Positions 1-9,281 of a DNA stretch of 64,000 nt are shown in pieces. The stretch comes from Janthinobacterium lividum. GTDB lineage: Bacteria; Pseudomonadota; Gammaproteobacteria; Burkholderiales; Burkholderiaceae_D. The translations under genes were made by a program, and so were the position numbers. How positions within the stretch are numbered: the stretch's first letter is position 1; each line of letters begins with the position of its first letter. The notes beneath the pieces were generated by a model, which was given only the letters and a program-made list of their open reading frames with translations, had not been told where the DNA came from and made no database searches. The stretch covers positions 5,270,001 through 5,334,000 of the forward strand of contig NZ_CP139976.1 of NCBI RefSeq assembly GCF_034424625.1, written 5' to 3'.

Positions 1-723
1 ACCAGTCCACGCCTGCTCCCTCAAGGTTGCGCGCAGGCGCGCGACGGCCTGGGTATGCAGCTGCGAGACGCGCGATTCCGACACGCCCATCACCGCGCCG
101 ATCTCCTTCAGGTTCAGCTCTTCTTCGTAATACAGGCCCATGAGTATTTTCTCGCGTGGTGGCAGCGCGTCGATGGCATCGATCACGGATTGCCGGAAAT
201 CGGTATCGAGCAGGGAACGCAAGGGGTCGCTGTCCTCGTCCACGCAGTGGCGGTCGAGAAAGCTGTCATTGCCGTCCGGGTCATGAAAGTCTTCGTAGTA
301 CACGAGCTGGTGGCCGCCGCCGTCGCCCAGCATTTCCTGGTAGTCGGCCAGCGACATCTTGAGCAGCTTCGCCACTTCCGACTCCGTCGGCGGATGGCCG
401 AGGCGCTGCTGCAAGGTGCTCATCGCCTCTTCGATCTTGCGCATGTTCTGGCGCATGCTGCGCGGCAACCAGTCGCTGGTGCGCAATTCGTCGAGCATGG
501 CGCCGCGGATGCGCAGCACGGCATACGTCTCGAACTGCGCGCCATGTGTCTCTTCATAGCGGCTAATGGCATCGAGCAGGCCTATCATGCCGGCCTGGAT
601 CAGGTCATCGACCTCGACCGAAGGCGGCAATTTCGCCTTCATATGGTGCGCCAGACGCTTCACCAGCGGAATGTGCTCCGTCAGCAAATAGTCCTTGTTC
701 GATTTCCCTTTGACCGTGTACAT
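1..723 (-). CDS. fliA: RNA polymerase sigma-28 factor FliA (3' end outside window)
   Basis: Sigma factor for late flagellar and chemotaxis genes. The reading frame starts at the ATG at 723-721 (MYTVKGKSNKDYLLTEH) and stays open to position 1, giving at least 241 codons, close to the usual family length of about 240, so only a few residues are missing. Visible parts are region 2 (VDDLIQAGMIGLLDAI, then FETYAVLRIRGAMLDELR), the region 3 segment GHPPTESEVAKLL, and the region 4 helix-turn-helix (YYEEELNLKEIGAVMGVSES). It follows flhG at the end of the flhB-A-F-G cluster, its usual place. Identification is secure; only the C-terminus cannot be seen. Confidence 0.95.
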   Translation of the reverse strand, partial: MYTVKGKSNKDYLLTEHIPLVKRLAHHMKAKLPPSVEVDDLIQAGMIGLLDAISRYEETHGAQFETYAVLRIRGAMLDELRTSDWLPRSMRQNMRKIEEAMSTLQQRLGHPPTESEVAKLLKMSLADYQEMLGDGGGHQLVYYEDFHDPDGNDSFLDRHCVDEDSDPLRSLLDTDFRQSVIDAIDALPPREKILMGLYYEEELNLKEIGAVMGVSESRVSQLHTQAVARLRATLREQAWTG

Positions 724-768
724 AGGCTGCTTATTGTTTTCTCATCTTATCTGGTGCTACGGTTCGAT

Positions 769-1653
769 TCAGGCGCTGAACTGGTGCGGGCTCCCCGTCT
801 GGTACAAGGTGCCGCCAAGCACCGGTGCCGCCGAACGGGCCAGCCGCTCGGCCAGTCCGCGAAACGCCACCGACGCGCCCGCCAGCGGAAACGCATCGAC
901 CACGCTGCGGCCCAGCCGCGCCGCGCGGTGCAGATACTCGTCGGCAGGCACCGAACCCATCGAGGTCAGCTTCACGGCCAGGTAGCGGCTCGCCGCCTGC
1001 GCCATATTATCGTATACCACTTTTGCCTCGGATTCGGAAGCGCCGGTGACGAGAATGCCGAACGGACGGCGTCCCAGTTCCTGGCTCAGGCGCTTGATCA
1101 GGCAGTACGCCGCCTTGATCGAGGTAGCGCTGGTCGAGACTTGCACGACGATATCGGACGACGCCATCAGCGGCACGGGGAAGCAATCGCCCTCGTCTGC
1201 CACGACGCCGTCGACCAGCACGATGCCGCTCTGGCGCGCCAGCACCTCGAACGTCTTGCCCAGGCGGCGCAGTTCGTCCTCGCCCGCATAGTCCATGCTG
1301 TCCATCAAATGGTTGCGCGCACCCAGGCTGGCCACGCCAAAGCCTTGCGGCACCTGGTGGATGACCTGGTTCAAACCGCACTGCTGGCGCGCCACGTCGC
1401 GCAGGCTGGCGCCGTGCGCCAGGCCCAGGCGCGCCGCCACGCCATCGCTGCCGCCGCTGGCGTCGAGCAGCAGCACGTCATTGCCGCCGTAGACGAGCGA
1501 CGCGCCCAGATTGACCAGCATGGCGCCCTTGTCGTCCTGCGGCGTGGCCGAGAGGAACGTCATGACGCGCGGCTGCGGGCCGGCCAGCATGCGGCGCAAG
1601 CCTTCGGCCTGGTCGAAATCGAAATTAGCCAAGGTGCACCCCGCGCGCTTCAT
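769..1653 (-). CDS. flhG: FlhG/FleN-like MinD-family flagellar number regulator with degenerate P-loop
   Basis: 294 residues, MinD/ParA superfamily. FlhG normally works with the GTPase FlhF to set flagellar number and place. The N-terminal motif DQAEGLR (residues 14-20), which in the family contacts FlhF, is intact. The deviant Walker A that should read like KGGVGKT is replaced by ATPQDDKGA (residues 36-44), while the following strand LLLDAS (61-66) is kept. The start overlaps the end of flhF by 29 bp, so the two are translationally linked. The position between flhF and fliA is diagnostic. It probably binds FlhF but may no longer hydrolyse ATP; that is inference. Confidence 0.88.
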   Translation of the reverse strand: MKRAGCTLANFDFDQAEGLRRMLAGPQPRVMTFLSATPQDDKGAMLVNLGASLVYGGNDVLLLDASGGSDGVAARLGLAHGASLRDVARQQCGLNQVIHQVPQGFGVASLGARNHLMDSMDYAGEDELRRLGKTFEVLARQSGIVLVDGVVADEGDCFPVPLMASSDIVVQVSTSATSIKAAYCLIKRLSQELGRRPFGILVTGASESEAKVVYDNMAQAASRYLAVKLTSMGSVPADEYLHRAARLGRSVVDAFPLAGASVAFRGLAERLARSAAPVLGGTLYQTGSPHQFSA

Positions 1654-2953
1654 TATTGCGGGCGGCCGCCTGCGCCATCAGGAGCGGCAGTTCGGCATCG
1701 GAAAACTGCGTCGCCGCCGCATCGCGCTTGAGCTTGAAGGCGCGGTCGATCAGGTAGCCGCGGTCGGCCAGGTACAGGTCTTCCGGCACGCGCTGGCCAT
1801 TCGACACATAAAACAGGTTCAGCTTCTGGCGGATCACCACGTCGAGCACGTTGCCGATCGAGGCCGCTTCATCGAGCTTGGTCATGATGCAGCCGGCCAG
1901 GCCGCTGCCCTGGTAGGCGCGCACCACTTCGTTGAGGGTTTCCTGGGTCGCCGTGGAATTCAGGCACAGCAGGCGTTTCACATCGGCGCCGGCGCCCGAC
2001 AGCATGGCCACCTGCTCCGTGACCATCTGGTCGCGCTGGCTCACGCCGACCGTATCGATCAGCACCGTGTGCTTGTTCTTCAATTCCTTCAGGGCGATGC
2101 GCAAGTCCGCCTCGTCCTTCACGGAATGCACCATCACGCCGAGGATCTTGCCGTAGATGCGCAGCTGTTCGTGCGCGCCGATACGGTAGGCATCGGTGGT
2201 GATCAGGGCCAGCTTTTCCGGGCCGTGGCGCATCACGCAGCGGGCCGCCAGCTTGGCCGTGCTGGTGGTCTTGCCGACGCCGGTCGGGCCCACGAGGGCA
2301 AACACGCCGCCCTGCTCCAGCATGGCGTCTTCATTGGCCACCGTATTCAGGTTGCGGCTGAGGACGGTCTTGATCCAGCGCATGCTTTGCGCGCCATCGA
2401 GGCCGGCCGGCAGCTTGTCGATCAGGTAGCGCGCCAGGCTGGCCGAGAAGCCGGCGGCCAGCATTTCGCGCAGCACGACGGCTTTTTGCGGCTCGCGCTG
2501 CTGCGTCGACCCCCACGAGATTTCCGCCAGCTGGGTTTCCATCATGCCGCGCATGGCGCGGATTTCATTCATCATGCCGCTCATCTCGGCGGCGGCGTTC
2601 TCTTTGACGTGCGCCAGCGCGCTGGCCATCATCTGCTGCATGCGGGCCATGTCCACTGGCTCGGAGGCAGCCTGGCGCGGTGCGGCGGGACGTGGCGCAG
2701 CCGGGCGCTGGGCCGGGGCGGCCGGACGCTGCGGCGTGGCGAACTGGGTCTGCAACTGGGGACGGGGCTGGGCCATTTCGGAGGCGGCCGGCGGCGACGC
2801 CAGCGAAGCGGCATCGTCATTGGCCAGCGCGAGGATTTCCACCACGCCATCGGCCTGGCGGTTCGACAGGATCACGGCATCGGGGCCCAGCGCTTCACGC
2901 ACCTTGCGCAGCGCATCGCGCGACGAGGCGCCCGTAAATTTCTTCACATTCAT
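1625..2953 (-). CDS. flhF: Flagellar biosynthesis GTPase FlhF
   Basis: SRP-type GTPase that directs the flagellar export apparatus to its membrane site. 442 residues from the ATG at 2953 (MNVKKFTGASSRDALRKVRE), which matches the family N-terminus; the frame is open further upstream but that part has no family similarity. An N-terminal B domain is followed by a Pro/Ala/Gln-rich linker (about residues 52-100), an alpha-helical N domain, then the G domain with P-loop GPTGVGKTT (222-230), DTVGVSQRD in place of the usual DTAG motif, and TKLDEAAS. Same strand as flhA, with 266 bp between them, and overlaps flhG. Confidence 0.95.
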   Translation of the reverse strand: MNVKKFTGASSRDALRKVREALGPDAVILSNRQADGVVEILALANDDAASLASPPAASEMAQPRPQLQTQFATPQRPAAPAQRPAAPRPAAPRQAASEPVDMARMQQMMASALAHVKENAAAEMSGMMNEIRAMRGMMETQLAEISWGSTQQREPQKAVVLREMLAAGFSASLARYLIDKLPAGLDGAQSMRWIKTVLSRNLNTVANEDAMLEQGGVFALVGPTGVGKTTSTAKLAARCVMRHGPEKLALITTDAYRIGAHEQLRIYGKILGVMVHSVKDEADLRIALKELKNKHTVLIDTVGVSQRDQMVTEQVAMLSGAGADVKRLLCLNSTATQETLNEVVRAYQGSGLAGCIMTKLDEAASIGNVLDVVIRQKLNLFYVSNGQRVPEDLYLADRGYLIDRAFKLKRDAAATQFSDAELPLLMAQAAARNNEARGVHLG

Positions 2954-3174
2954 GACCGGCCTCCCACGGCGGGGGTGGCGCAATATTGGCTGAACTGTGT
3001 GACCATCATCGACTCCTGTTGCTTGAGTGCTGTCTTCCACATGGACACAGATCACCCGGACAGTTTCCATTATTAGCGATGCTTGCAGGAAACGATCGAA
3101 GGAACAGGACGGGAAAGTACCCGTTATTCAGTTTGCCGAGAGGAAATTGATGTTTATTTGACCAAAGGCAAGGG

Positions 3175-3204
3175 CCGGGGTCAGACCCGGCGGGTCAGAC
3201 CCGG
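3175..3204. repeat. Tandem GGGTCAGACCC palindromic motif
   Basis: Two copies of the near-palindrome GGGTCAGACCC sit back to back between flhA and flhF (cores at 3178-3188 and 3192-3202). Each folds on itself apart from the central base. The rest of the 266-bp gap (2954-3219) shows no gene. Short GC-rich palindromes of this type are often dispersed REP-like elements in proteobacteria; whether this one is repeated elsewhere in the genome cannot be seen here. It could also act as a processing or termination hairpin after flhA. Confidence 0.5.
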
Positions 3205-3219
3205 TACTAATGCTGTCAA

Positions 3220-5316
3220 CTACTGCGCCCCCACCAGCGCCGTGACGCGGATGGTCTTGGTTTCCGGCACTTCCGCATGCGACAGCACTTTAAGCTGCGG
3301 CAAGGCGCGGCGCAGGAAGCGCGACAGCAAGGCGCGCAGCGGCGCCGGCACCAAGAGCACTGGCGTCAGGCCCAGCGCTTCCTGCTGCTGCGCAGCCAGG
3401 CCCGCCTGGTGCGCGATGGTGTCGGCCAGGCCCGGCTCGATGCCGGCGCCGTCGCCGCCATTGCCCATGGCTTGCATCAGCAGCCGCTCCAGGCGGCTGT
3501 CGAGGGTCATCACGGACAGTTCGGCCGAGCCGGGGAACAGTTGCTGCACGATGGCGCGGCCCAGGGCCACGCGCACCAGCGCCGTCAGGTCGTTCGGGTC
3601 TTGCGTGCTGACCGTATGCTCGGCCAGGGTTTCGATGATGGTGCGCATGTCGCGGATGTGCACGCCCTCGGCCAGCAGGTTCTGCAGCACCTTCTGCAAG
3701 GTCGACAGGGACAGCATCTTCGGCACCAGGTCTTCCACCAGGCGCGGCGACTCCTTGCCCAGGTGGTCGAGCAGCGATTGCACTTCCGCGCGGCCCAGCA
3801 GCTCGGAAGCGTGCGAAGTGATCAGGTGGTTCAGGTGCGTGGCCACCACGGTGCCTGCATCGACCACCGTGTAGCCCATCGATTGGGCCTGGTCGCGCAA
3901 GCTCGCGTCGATCCAGGTGGCGGGCAAGCCGAAAGCGGGGTCGTTCGTGGCCAGGCCCGGCAAGGTGCCGCTGGCCATGCCGGGATTAATCGCGAGGAAC
4001 TGGCCGTTGAACGCTTCGCCCACGCCCACTTCCACGCCCTTGAGGGTGATGCGATAGGCGGACGGCTTGAGTTCCAGGTTATCGCGGATATGTACGGGCG
4101 GCGCCAGGAAACCCACTTCCTGGGCAAATTTCTTGCGGATGCCCTTGATGCGCTTGAGCAATTCGCCACCCTGCGTCTTGTCGACCAGGGGAATCAAACG
4201 GTAGCCCACTTCCAGGCCCAGGGTATCGACGGGCATGATGTCTTGCCAGCTGGCTTCTTCCTGCTCGGGCGCCACGGTCGCTTGCGGCACTTCGGCCGGT
4301 TTTTCGGCCGCCTCTTTTTCCTGCATGCGTTTCTTGCTGATCAGAAAGGCGGCACCGGCCAGCAGCGAGGCCAGCAACAGGAAGACCATGTTCGGCATGC
4401 CGGGAATGAGGCCCATGCCGCCGATGATGGCGGCGGTAATATACAGTACTTGCGGTTTCGCAAACAGCTGCCCCACCAGCTGGGTGCCGATGTCCTGTTC
4501 GCTGGCCACGCGCGAAACGACGATACCAGCCGCCGTGGAAATGATCAGCGAAGGAATCTGCGCCACCAGGCCGTCACCGATGGCCAGCAAGGTGTAGTTC
4601 TTGAGCGCGTCGGCAAAGCCCATGTCGTGCTGCAACAAGCCCACCAGCAAGCCGCCGACGATATTGATGACGGTAACCATGATGCCGGCGATGGCGTCGC
4701 CGCGCACGTATTTGCTGGCGCCATCCATGGCGCCATAGAATTCCGCTTCCTGCGCCACTTCCGTGCGGCGGCGGCGCGCTTCGTCTTCACCGACCAGGCC
4801 GGCATTCAGGTCGGCATCGATGGCCATCTGCTTGCCAGGCATGGCGTCCAGCGCGAAGCGGGCGCCCACCTCGGCGATACGGCCCGCGCCCTTGGTCACC
4901 ACGGTAAAGTTGATGATCGTCAAAATGATGAACACGACGATACCGACCGTGTAGTTGCCGCCGATCAGGAAGTGACCGAACGCCTCAATCACTTTACCGG
5001 CCGCGTCGGCGCCCGTATGGCCCTCCGTCAGCACCACGCGCGTGGACGCCACGTTCAGCGACAGGCGCAGCATGGTCGACACGAGCAGGATGGTCGGGAA
5101 GGCCATGAAGTCGAGCGGCTTGACCGTGTACAGCGCCGTCAGCAGCACGATGATCGACAGCGCGATATTGAAACTGAAGAAGATGTCGAGGATAAAGGCA
5201 GGCAGCGGCAGCACCATCATCGCCAGCAGCATGATGATGATGACCGGCGCGGCGATGCCCTTGCTGGCGTTGCCGCCCATTCCACTGAGCCAGGCTGGCA
5301 TTCTCAGGCCGTTCAT
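3220..5316 (-). CDS. flhA: Flagellar export gate protein FlhA
   Basis: Integral membrane component of the flagellar type III export gate. 698 residues, the usual size. About eight hydrophobic segments lie in the first 330 residues. The FHIPEP family signature falls in the loop with GRIAEVGARFALDAMPGKQM and IDADLNAGL. A large cytoplasmic domain follows that binds chaperone-substrate complexes. The start ATG (5316) overlaps the flhB stop by 4 bp (ATGA), so the two are translationally coupled. Confidence 0.97.
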   Translation of the reverse strand: MNGLRMPAWLSGMGGNASKGIAAPVIIIMLLAMMVLPLPAFILDIFFSFNIALSIIVLLTALYTVKPLDFMAFPTILLVSTMLRLSLNVASTRVVLTEGHTGADAAGKVIEAFGHFLIGGNYTVGIVVFIILTIINFTVVTKGAGRIAEVGARFALDAMPGKQMAIDADLNAGLVGEDEARRRRTEVAQEAEFYGAMDGASKYVRGDAIAGIMVTVINIVGGLLVGLLQHDMGFADALKNYTLLAIGDGLVAQIPSLIISTAAGIVVSRVASEQDIGTQLVGQLFAKPQVLYITAAIIGGMGLIPGMPNMVFLLLASLLAGAAFLISKKRMQEKEAAEKPAEVPQATVAPEQEEASWQDIMPVDTLGLEVGYRLIPLVDKTQGGELLKRIKGIRKKFAQEVGFLAPPVHIRDNLELKPSAYRITLKGVEVGVGEAFNGQFLAINPGMASGTLPGLATNDPAFGLPATWIDASLRDQAQSMGYTVVDAGTVVATHLNHLITSHASELLGRAEVQSLLDHLGKESPRLVEDLVPKMLSLSTLQKVLQNLLAEGVHIRDMRTIIETLAEHTVSTQDPNDLTALVRVALGRAIVQQLFPGSAELSVMTLDSRLERLLMQAMGNGGDGAGIEPGLADTIAHQAGLAAQQQEALGLTPVLLVPAPLRALLSRFLRRALPQLKVLSHAEVPETKTIRVTALVGAQ

Positions 5317-6506
5317 GGTGTACTTCCTTTATTATTGTCTGCCGCGCCTGCTGCGGGCGGTGTCTGCGATGCGGGGTTCTGCGGGTCAAGCTCGGGCGGC
5401 ACGTCGAGCTTCTTCGGCTTGTCGGGACGCTCGCCCTGACCCTTGCCATAGCTGCGCAGCTGGAACACGTAAGCCAGCACTTCGGCCACGGCGCCATACA
5501 GCGCCTCGGGGATCTCGTCGCCGATATCCGTGTGCTTGTACAGCGCGCGCGCCAGGGCCGGCGCTTCCAGGATGGCAACCTTGTGTTCGCCGGCCAGTTC
5601 GCGGATCTTCGCCGCCACCTCGTCGATGCCCTTGGCCACCACCTGCGGCGCGCCGCGCGAATTCTCGCCATACTTCAAGGCCACCGCGTAGTGGGTAGGA
5701 TTGGTCACCACCACGTCGGCCGTCGGCACATCGGCCATCATGCGGCGGCGCGACATTTCATGCTGCATCTGGCGTATCTTCGCCTTGATCTGCGGATTGC
5801 CGTCCGACTCTTTCGACTCTTGCTTGACTTCCTGCAAGGACATTTTCATCTTGTTGGCGTAGTGCCACATCTGGTACGGACCGTCGATGGCGGCAATCAA
5901 GCCCAGCGCGCCGACGATCAGCAAAAAGGCCGTGATCAGCAAGCTGATCAGATGAGCCGATCCGGCGCGCAAGGATTCCACCGACAAGCCCAGCACGGCG
6001 TCCTTTTGATGCTGCATCACCATCCAGGCGACGACGCCGACAACGAGGGTCTTGGCGATGGCCTTGAGCAATTCCACCAGCGCATTCTTCGAAAACATGT
6101 TGCCCAGGCCGCGAATCGGGTTGAGCTTGCCAAAATTGGGGGTGAACGCCTTGGAACTGAACAGCCAGCCGCCCACCAGCACGGGCGAGGCCAGGGCGAC
6201 GAGCATGATGGCCAGCGCGTACGGCAGGCAAGTCAGCAAGACGGAGCCCACGTCGTAGCCGATGCGCAACATCATCGCATCGGGATTGAGTATCTGCTCC
6301 CGGTCCAGGGTCAGCCCGGAAACCATGACAGCCGTCAGCCGCCGCACGATGGCGTCGCCGGCAAACCACAGGCAGCAGCCGGACGCCATCAGCACAGTGA
6401 ACGTTGCCACTTCACGCGATCGCGGAACGTCGCCTTCCTCACGCGCCTGCTCGAGGCGCTTCGGTGACGCGGCTTCGGTCTTTTCTGCGTCGCTGTCTTC
6501 CGACAT
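5313..6506 (-). CDS. flhB: Flagellar export switch protein FlhB
   Basis: Membrane protein that switches flagellar export from rod/hook to filament substrates by autocleavage. 397 residues from the ATG at 6506 (MSEDSDAEKTEAASPKRLEQ); a TTG one codon upstream is also possible but less likely. The N-terminal T-P-K-R-L-type motif (here SPKRLEQAREEGDVPRS), four hydrophobic segments, and the cleavage motif NPTH at residues 269-272 are all present. The C-terminal tail is Pro-rich and probably dispensable. First gene of the visible flhB-flhA-flhF-flhG-fliA series. Confidence 0.97.
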   Translation of the reverse strand: MSEDSDAEKTEAASPKRLEQAREEGDVPRSREVATFTVLMASGCCLWFAGDAIVRRLTAVMVSGLTLDREQILNPDAMMLRIGYDVGSVLLTCLPYALAIMLVALASPVLVGGWLFSSKAFTPNFGKLNPIRGLGNMFSKNALVELLKAIAKTLVVGVVAWMVMQHQKDAVLGLSVESLRAGSAHLISLLITAFLLIVGALGLIAAIDGPYQMWHYANKMKMSLQEVKQESKESDGNPQIKAKIRQMQHEMSRRRMMADVPTADVVVTNPTHYAVALKYGENSRGAPQVVAKGIDEVAAKIRELAGEHKVAILEAPALARALYKHTDIGDEIPEALYGAVAEVLAYVFQLRSYGKGQGERPDKPKKLDVPPELDPQNPASQTPPAAGAADNNKGSTP

Positions 6507-6673
6507 CAATCAACTCCGGTGAAGTCCTGCGGCCTGGCTAGGCGCAATACGGACTGGGCATGTGGCATTATCGGTTCAATTACCGCAACGCCATCAAGGG
6601 AAAAGGAGGGCGAATCCCCTGCTTTTCCTTTGCCTAAATGAAACAGCCGCAGGCGCCCACTTCAAAGGAGACC

Positions 6674-6756
6674 GAAAAATGGTCAGGGCAAGGCGCAGCC
6701 CCGAAGACAGTACGAACAGTACGGCGAGGGGTTGCAACGCAGTCATGGCCATTTTC
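6674..6756. repeat. Imperfect inverted repeat, REP-like or terminator
   Basis: The arms at 6674-6686 (gaaaaatggtcag) and 6744-6756 (catggccattttc) are nearly complementary and enclose about 57 bases with short repeats of agtacg and cagtacg. The element lies in the 259-bp gap between flhB and the fumarylacetoacetase-family gene. Similar dispersed elements are common in betaproteobacterial intergenic DNA. Apart from this the gap shows nothing clear. Confidence 0.4.
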
Positions 6757-6765
6757 TCGGGGTTC

Positions 6766-7764
6766 CTAACGGCTTTTTCTCGCCTCGGCCTGTTTCACGG
6801 TCTGCTCGATGGCGCCAAACAAGGACTTGCCGTCGTCCCCCAGCATCTCCAATCGAACAACATCACCAAACAACAGAAATGGCGTGCTGGCGACGCCATC
6901 GGCGATCATCTCCTGGTTACGTCGTTCAACGATGCTGGAAAACCCCTTCTTGACTTCCTTGTTGGCGACCCCGCCCGCGCTGACCACGCTGCCGGCGCGC
7001 GCGTTGCGCGTCTGGCACAGATGGGCGAGCAATTGCGGGTAATTGAACGCCATGTCGGCGCCCGCGTGGGGCTGGCCCGTCAACTTGCCGTTCAGGCTGC
7101 AGCGCAGGGCGTGATGCACCTTGCCGCCGCGCCAGGCATCGCCCAGCTCGTCAGGCGTGATGGCGACAGGGGAGCAGGCCATGGCCGGTTTCGCTTGCAG
7201 GAAACCATAACCACTCGCCTGCTCGTCCGGCACTAGGTTGCGCAGGGTGATGTCGTTGACCAGCATCAATAGCTTGATGTTCAGGTGCGCCTGGTCGGGC
7301 GTGGAGCCCATGGCCACATCGTCCGTGATGGCGGCGATGCCTGCCTCGTAATCGATGCCCCATTGCTCGTGCGCCAGGATGATCTCGTCGTGGGCACCGA
7401 GAAAATCGTCGCTGGCGCCCTGGTACATGCGCGGTGCGTCGCGCAAGTTGGCCGGTACCTCGCGGCCTGCGGCCTTGCAGGCCCGCTCGATCTGCGGCAG
7501 GTAGGAGGCGCCGGCAACGCGCAGGCTGCTGCGCGGCAAGGGCGCCATGCAGTTGGCGGGGTCGAACTCGAAGGCGCGATGGCCGCGGCCGCTATTGATG
7601 GTCTGGTACAGCAAATCGAGCTGGGGCGCGATGAAACTCCAGTCGTCGAGCGCCTTTTGCAGGCTCGAGGCAATGCCATCGGCCAGATGGGCCGTTTTCA
7701 GGTCGCGCGAGACGACAGCCAGCTGGCCGTCGCGCGTGCCATCCTTCAGGGTAGCTAATTTCAT
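6766..7764 (-). CDS. Fumarylacetoacetate hydrolase (FAH) family protein
   Basis: 332 residues, the length of single-gene FAH-like hydrolases. Family features are the segment SYLPQIERACKAAG, the metal-binding acidic region near DDFLGAHDEIIL and HEQWGIDYEAGIAAI (the E-x-E style ligands), NDITLRNL, and the C-terminal GSVVSAGGVANKE. FAH enzymes cleave C-C bonds in beta-diketo acids; fumarylacetoacetase in tyrosine breakdown is the best known member, but the substrate here cannot be fixed from sequence. No other tyrosine-pathway gene is nearby. It lies downstream of rsuA on the same strand but a terminator separates the two. Confidence 0.85.
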   Translation of the reverse strand: MKLATLKDGTRDGQLAVVSRDLKTAHLADGIASSLQKALDDWSFIAPQLDLLYQTINSGRGHRAFEFDPANCMAPLPRSSLRVAGASYLPQIERACKAAGREVPANLRDAPRMYQGASDDFLGAHDEIILAHEQWGIDYEAGIAAITDDVAMGSTPDQAHLNIKLLMLVNDITLRNLVPDEQASGYGFLQAKPAMACSPVAITPDELGDAWRGGKVHHALRCSLNGKLTGQPHAGADMAFNYPQLLAHLCQTRNARAGSVVSAGGVANKEVKKGFSSIVERRNQEMIADGVASTPFLLFGDVVRLEMLGDDGKSLFGAIEQTVKQAEARKSR

Positions 7765-7810
7765 GGGCGGGAAACTTCGTCAAATGCAGGCAATGGAGGC
7801 TAAAGACGCC

Positions 7811-7838
7811 AAAAAGCCGGGGCATCCCCGGCTTTGGC
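7811..7838 (-). terminator. Intrinsic terminator after rsuA
   Basis: A perfect 10-bp stem (7813-7822 with 7826-7835; arm aaagccgggg) with a 3-base loop, followed on the minus strand by a run of T. It lies directly behind the rsuA stop, so the FAH-family gene that follows is probably transcribed separately. Confidence 0.8.
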
Positions 7839-7851
7839 GATCAGGAAGGGA

Positions 7852-8562
7852 CTAGGCCAGGAGCGCGATCTGCTCGGGCGTGAGGTAGCACCACTCGCCT
7901 TCGGCGATGCCCAGCGATTCCAGGGTCAGGCTGCCGATGGCGGAACGGTGCAGCGCGCTGCAATGGTTGCCGGCGGCGGCCAGCATGCGCTTGACCTGGT
8001 GGTATTTGCCTTGCTCGAGCACGATTTCCAGCTGGTGCTCGCCCCGCTTGACGCAGACGAGGGCCGCCAGCGGGGCCGGTTCGTCGTGCAATTGCACGCC
8101 AGCCAATAGCAGGGCCACCAGTTCATCCGTTACGGGTTCTTGCGTGGTGGCCTGGTAAATCTTGGGAACGTGGCGCTTCGGCGACGATTGTGCATGGATA
8201 AACGGGCCATCGTCGGACATCAGCAGCATGCCGGTCGTATCGTGGTCGAGCCGGCCGACGGGCTGGACTTCGCGCCAGGTGAATTGTTCCGGCAGCAAGG
8301 TCAGCACGCCAGGGTGATGGCTGGGCTTGCGCGAGCATTCGAAGTTGGCAGGCTTGTTCAGCGCCAGGTACAGGTGCTGGCGGACCACCCACTCTTCTTC
8401 GAACACGTGCAGCACCAGGCCTTCGGTCTCGACGGTGGTGCGGTAATTGGTCTGGGTGACGCCATCGATGACGACATCGCCATCCTCGATGAGGGAACGA
8501 CAATATTTACGGGTGCCAAAACCCTGCGATTGCAGGATGCGGTCTAGGGATAATTTACTCAT
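7852..8562 (-). CDS. rsuA: 16S rRNA pseudouridine synthase RsuA family
   Basis: Isomerises a uridine of 16S rRNA (U516 in E. coli) to pseudouridine. 236 residues from the ATG at 8562 (MSKLSLDRILQSQGFGTRKY); the open frame upstream is not family-like. An S4-type RNA-binding domain occupies about residues 1-60. The catalytic motif follows as GRLDHDTTGMLLMSDDG, with the conserved Asp after GRL, and then KRMLAAAGN further on. RsuA fits better than RluB/E/F on length and on the TRKY N-terminus, but relatives are close. Confidence 0.85.
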   Translation of the reverse strand: MSKLSLDRILQSQGFGTRKYCRSLIEDGDVVIDGVTQTNYRTTVETEGLVLHVFEEEWVVRQHLYLALNKPANFECSRKPSHHPGVLTLLPEQFTWREVQPVGRLDHDTTGMLLMSDDGPFIHAQSSPKRHVPKIYQATTQEPVTDELVALLLAGVQLHDEPAPLAALVCVKRGEHQLEIVLEQGKYHQVKRMLAAAGNHCSALHRSAIGSLTLESLGIAEGEWCYLTPEQIALLA

Positions 8563-8818
8563 GGGCGTGACTTTACCAGAAGCGGCTGGCAGCGTGAAGC
8601 GGCGGCACCTGGCGCCCGCGCGGCGGTCCAGGCAGCATGAAACCATGGCACACGCAGAAATACCAAAAAGAACAAGGTGAGATTTGGCGAGAAATGGTTG
8701 ATTCCTTTGAGAAATATCAAGCGCTCGGAATATCGCATTGATAGACTGAAACTTCGGTAGGAATCCGCCTAACGAGCTTTAGGAATAATAACCAGGCAAC
8801 GACCCACAAGGACATTGT

Positions 8819-9190
8819 ATGAAGCATACCGATACCATCGCCTTACAAGGCAGCATCGCCGACATGCGCCAGCGCATCGCTGCGGAACAGGCGGCCATGC
8901 ACAAAGTCAGACTCGGCGTGGCACGCTGGAGCAGCACCCCTGCGCCGCAGGATGCGGACGCGCCGCCATCGCCAGCCAGCCAGACGCACTGGCATGCCGA
9001 GGCGCAATGCCATTTCATGTGCTGGCTGGAACTGGGTGGTTTTGCGCACGCGGATGCGGACGCGGACGCGGAAACCGACAGCGTGACCGCGCCTGCCATG
9101 GCGGACATACCGTCCGACACCAACGCCAGCGTCGGCGCTGCGGCAGCCAGGCAGCCGCTGCCCGCGCACTGCAACGGCTGCGCCGTCTGA
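8819..9190 (+). CDS. Hypothetical small protein
   Basis: 123-codon open frame starting MKHTDTIALQGSIADMRQRI with a plausible ribosome-binding site (aagga, 6 bases before the ATG at 8819). The first 35 residues look helical. A His/Cys-containing patch (HWHAEAQCHFMCWLELGG) is followed by an Ala/Asp low-complexity stretch and a C-terminal HCNGCAV. I recognise no family. Both strands are open in this GC-rich stretch, so it may not be a gene. The upstream 256 bp (8563-8818) holds nothing clear. Confidence 0.4.
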   Translation: MKHTDTIALQGSIADMRQRIAAEQAAMHKVRLGVARWSSTPAPQDADAPPSPASQTHWHAEAQCHFMCWLELGGFAHADADADAETDSVTAPAMADIPSDTNASVGAAAARQPLPAHCNGCAV

Positions 9191-9281
9191 GCGCGGCCCG
9201 TCCGACCAGCCATGCCCTGCCTTCGCATGCCTGCCTTGCCAGCGCACCCAGCCCCATCCGCCGACACCGGCCCATCCAGCA

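Noticed and set aside
3277..5439. 720-codon plus-strand frame opposite flhA
   Set aside because: Shadow of flhA; His/Gln/Arg-rich translation.
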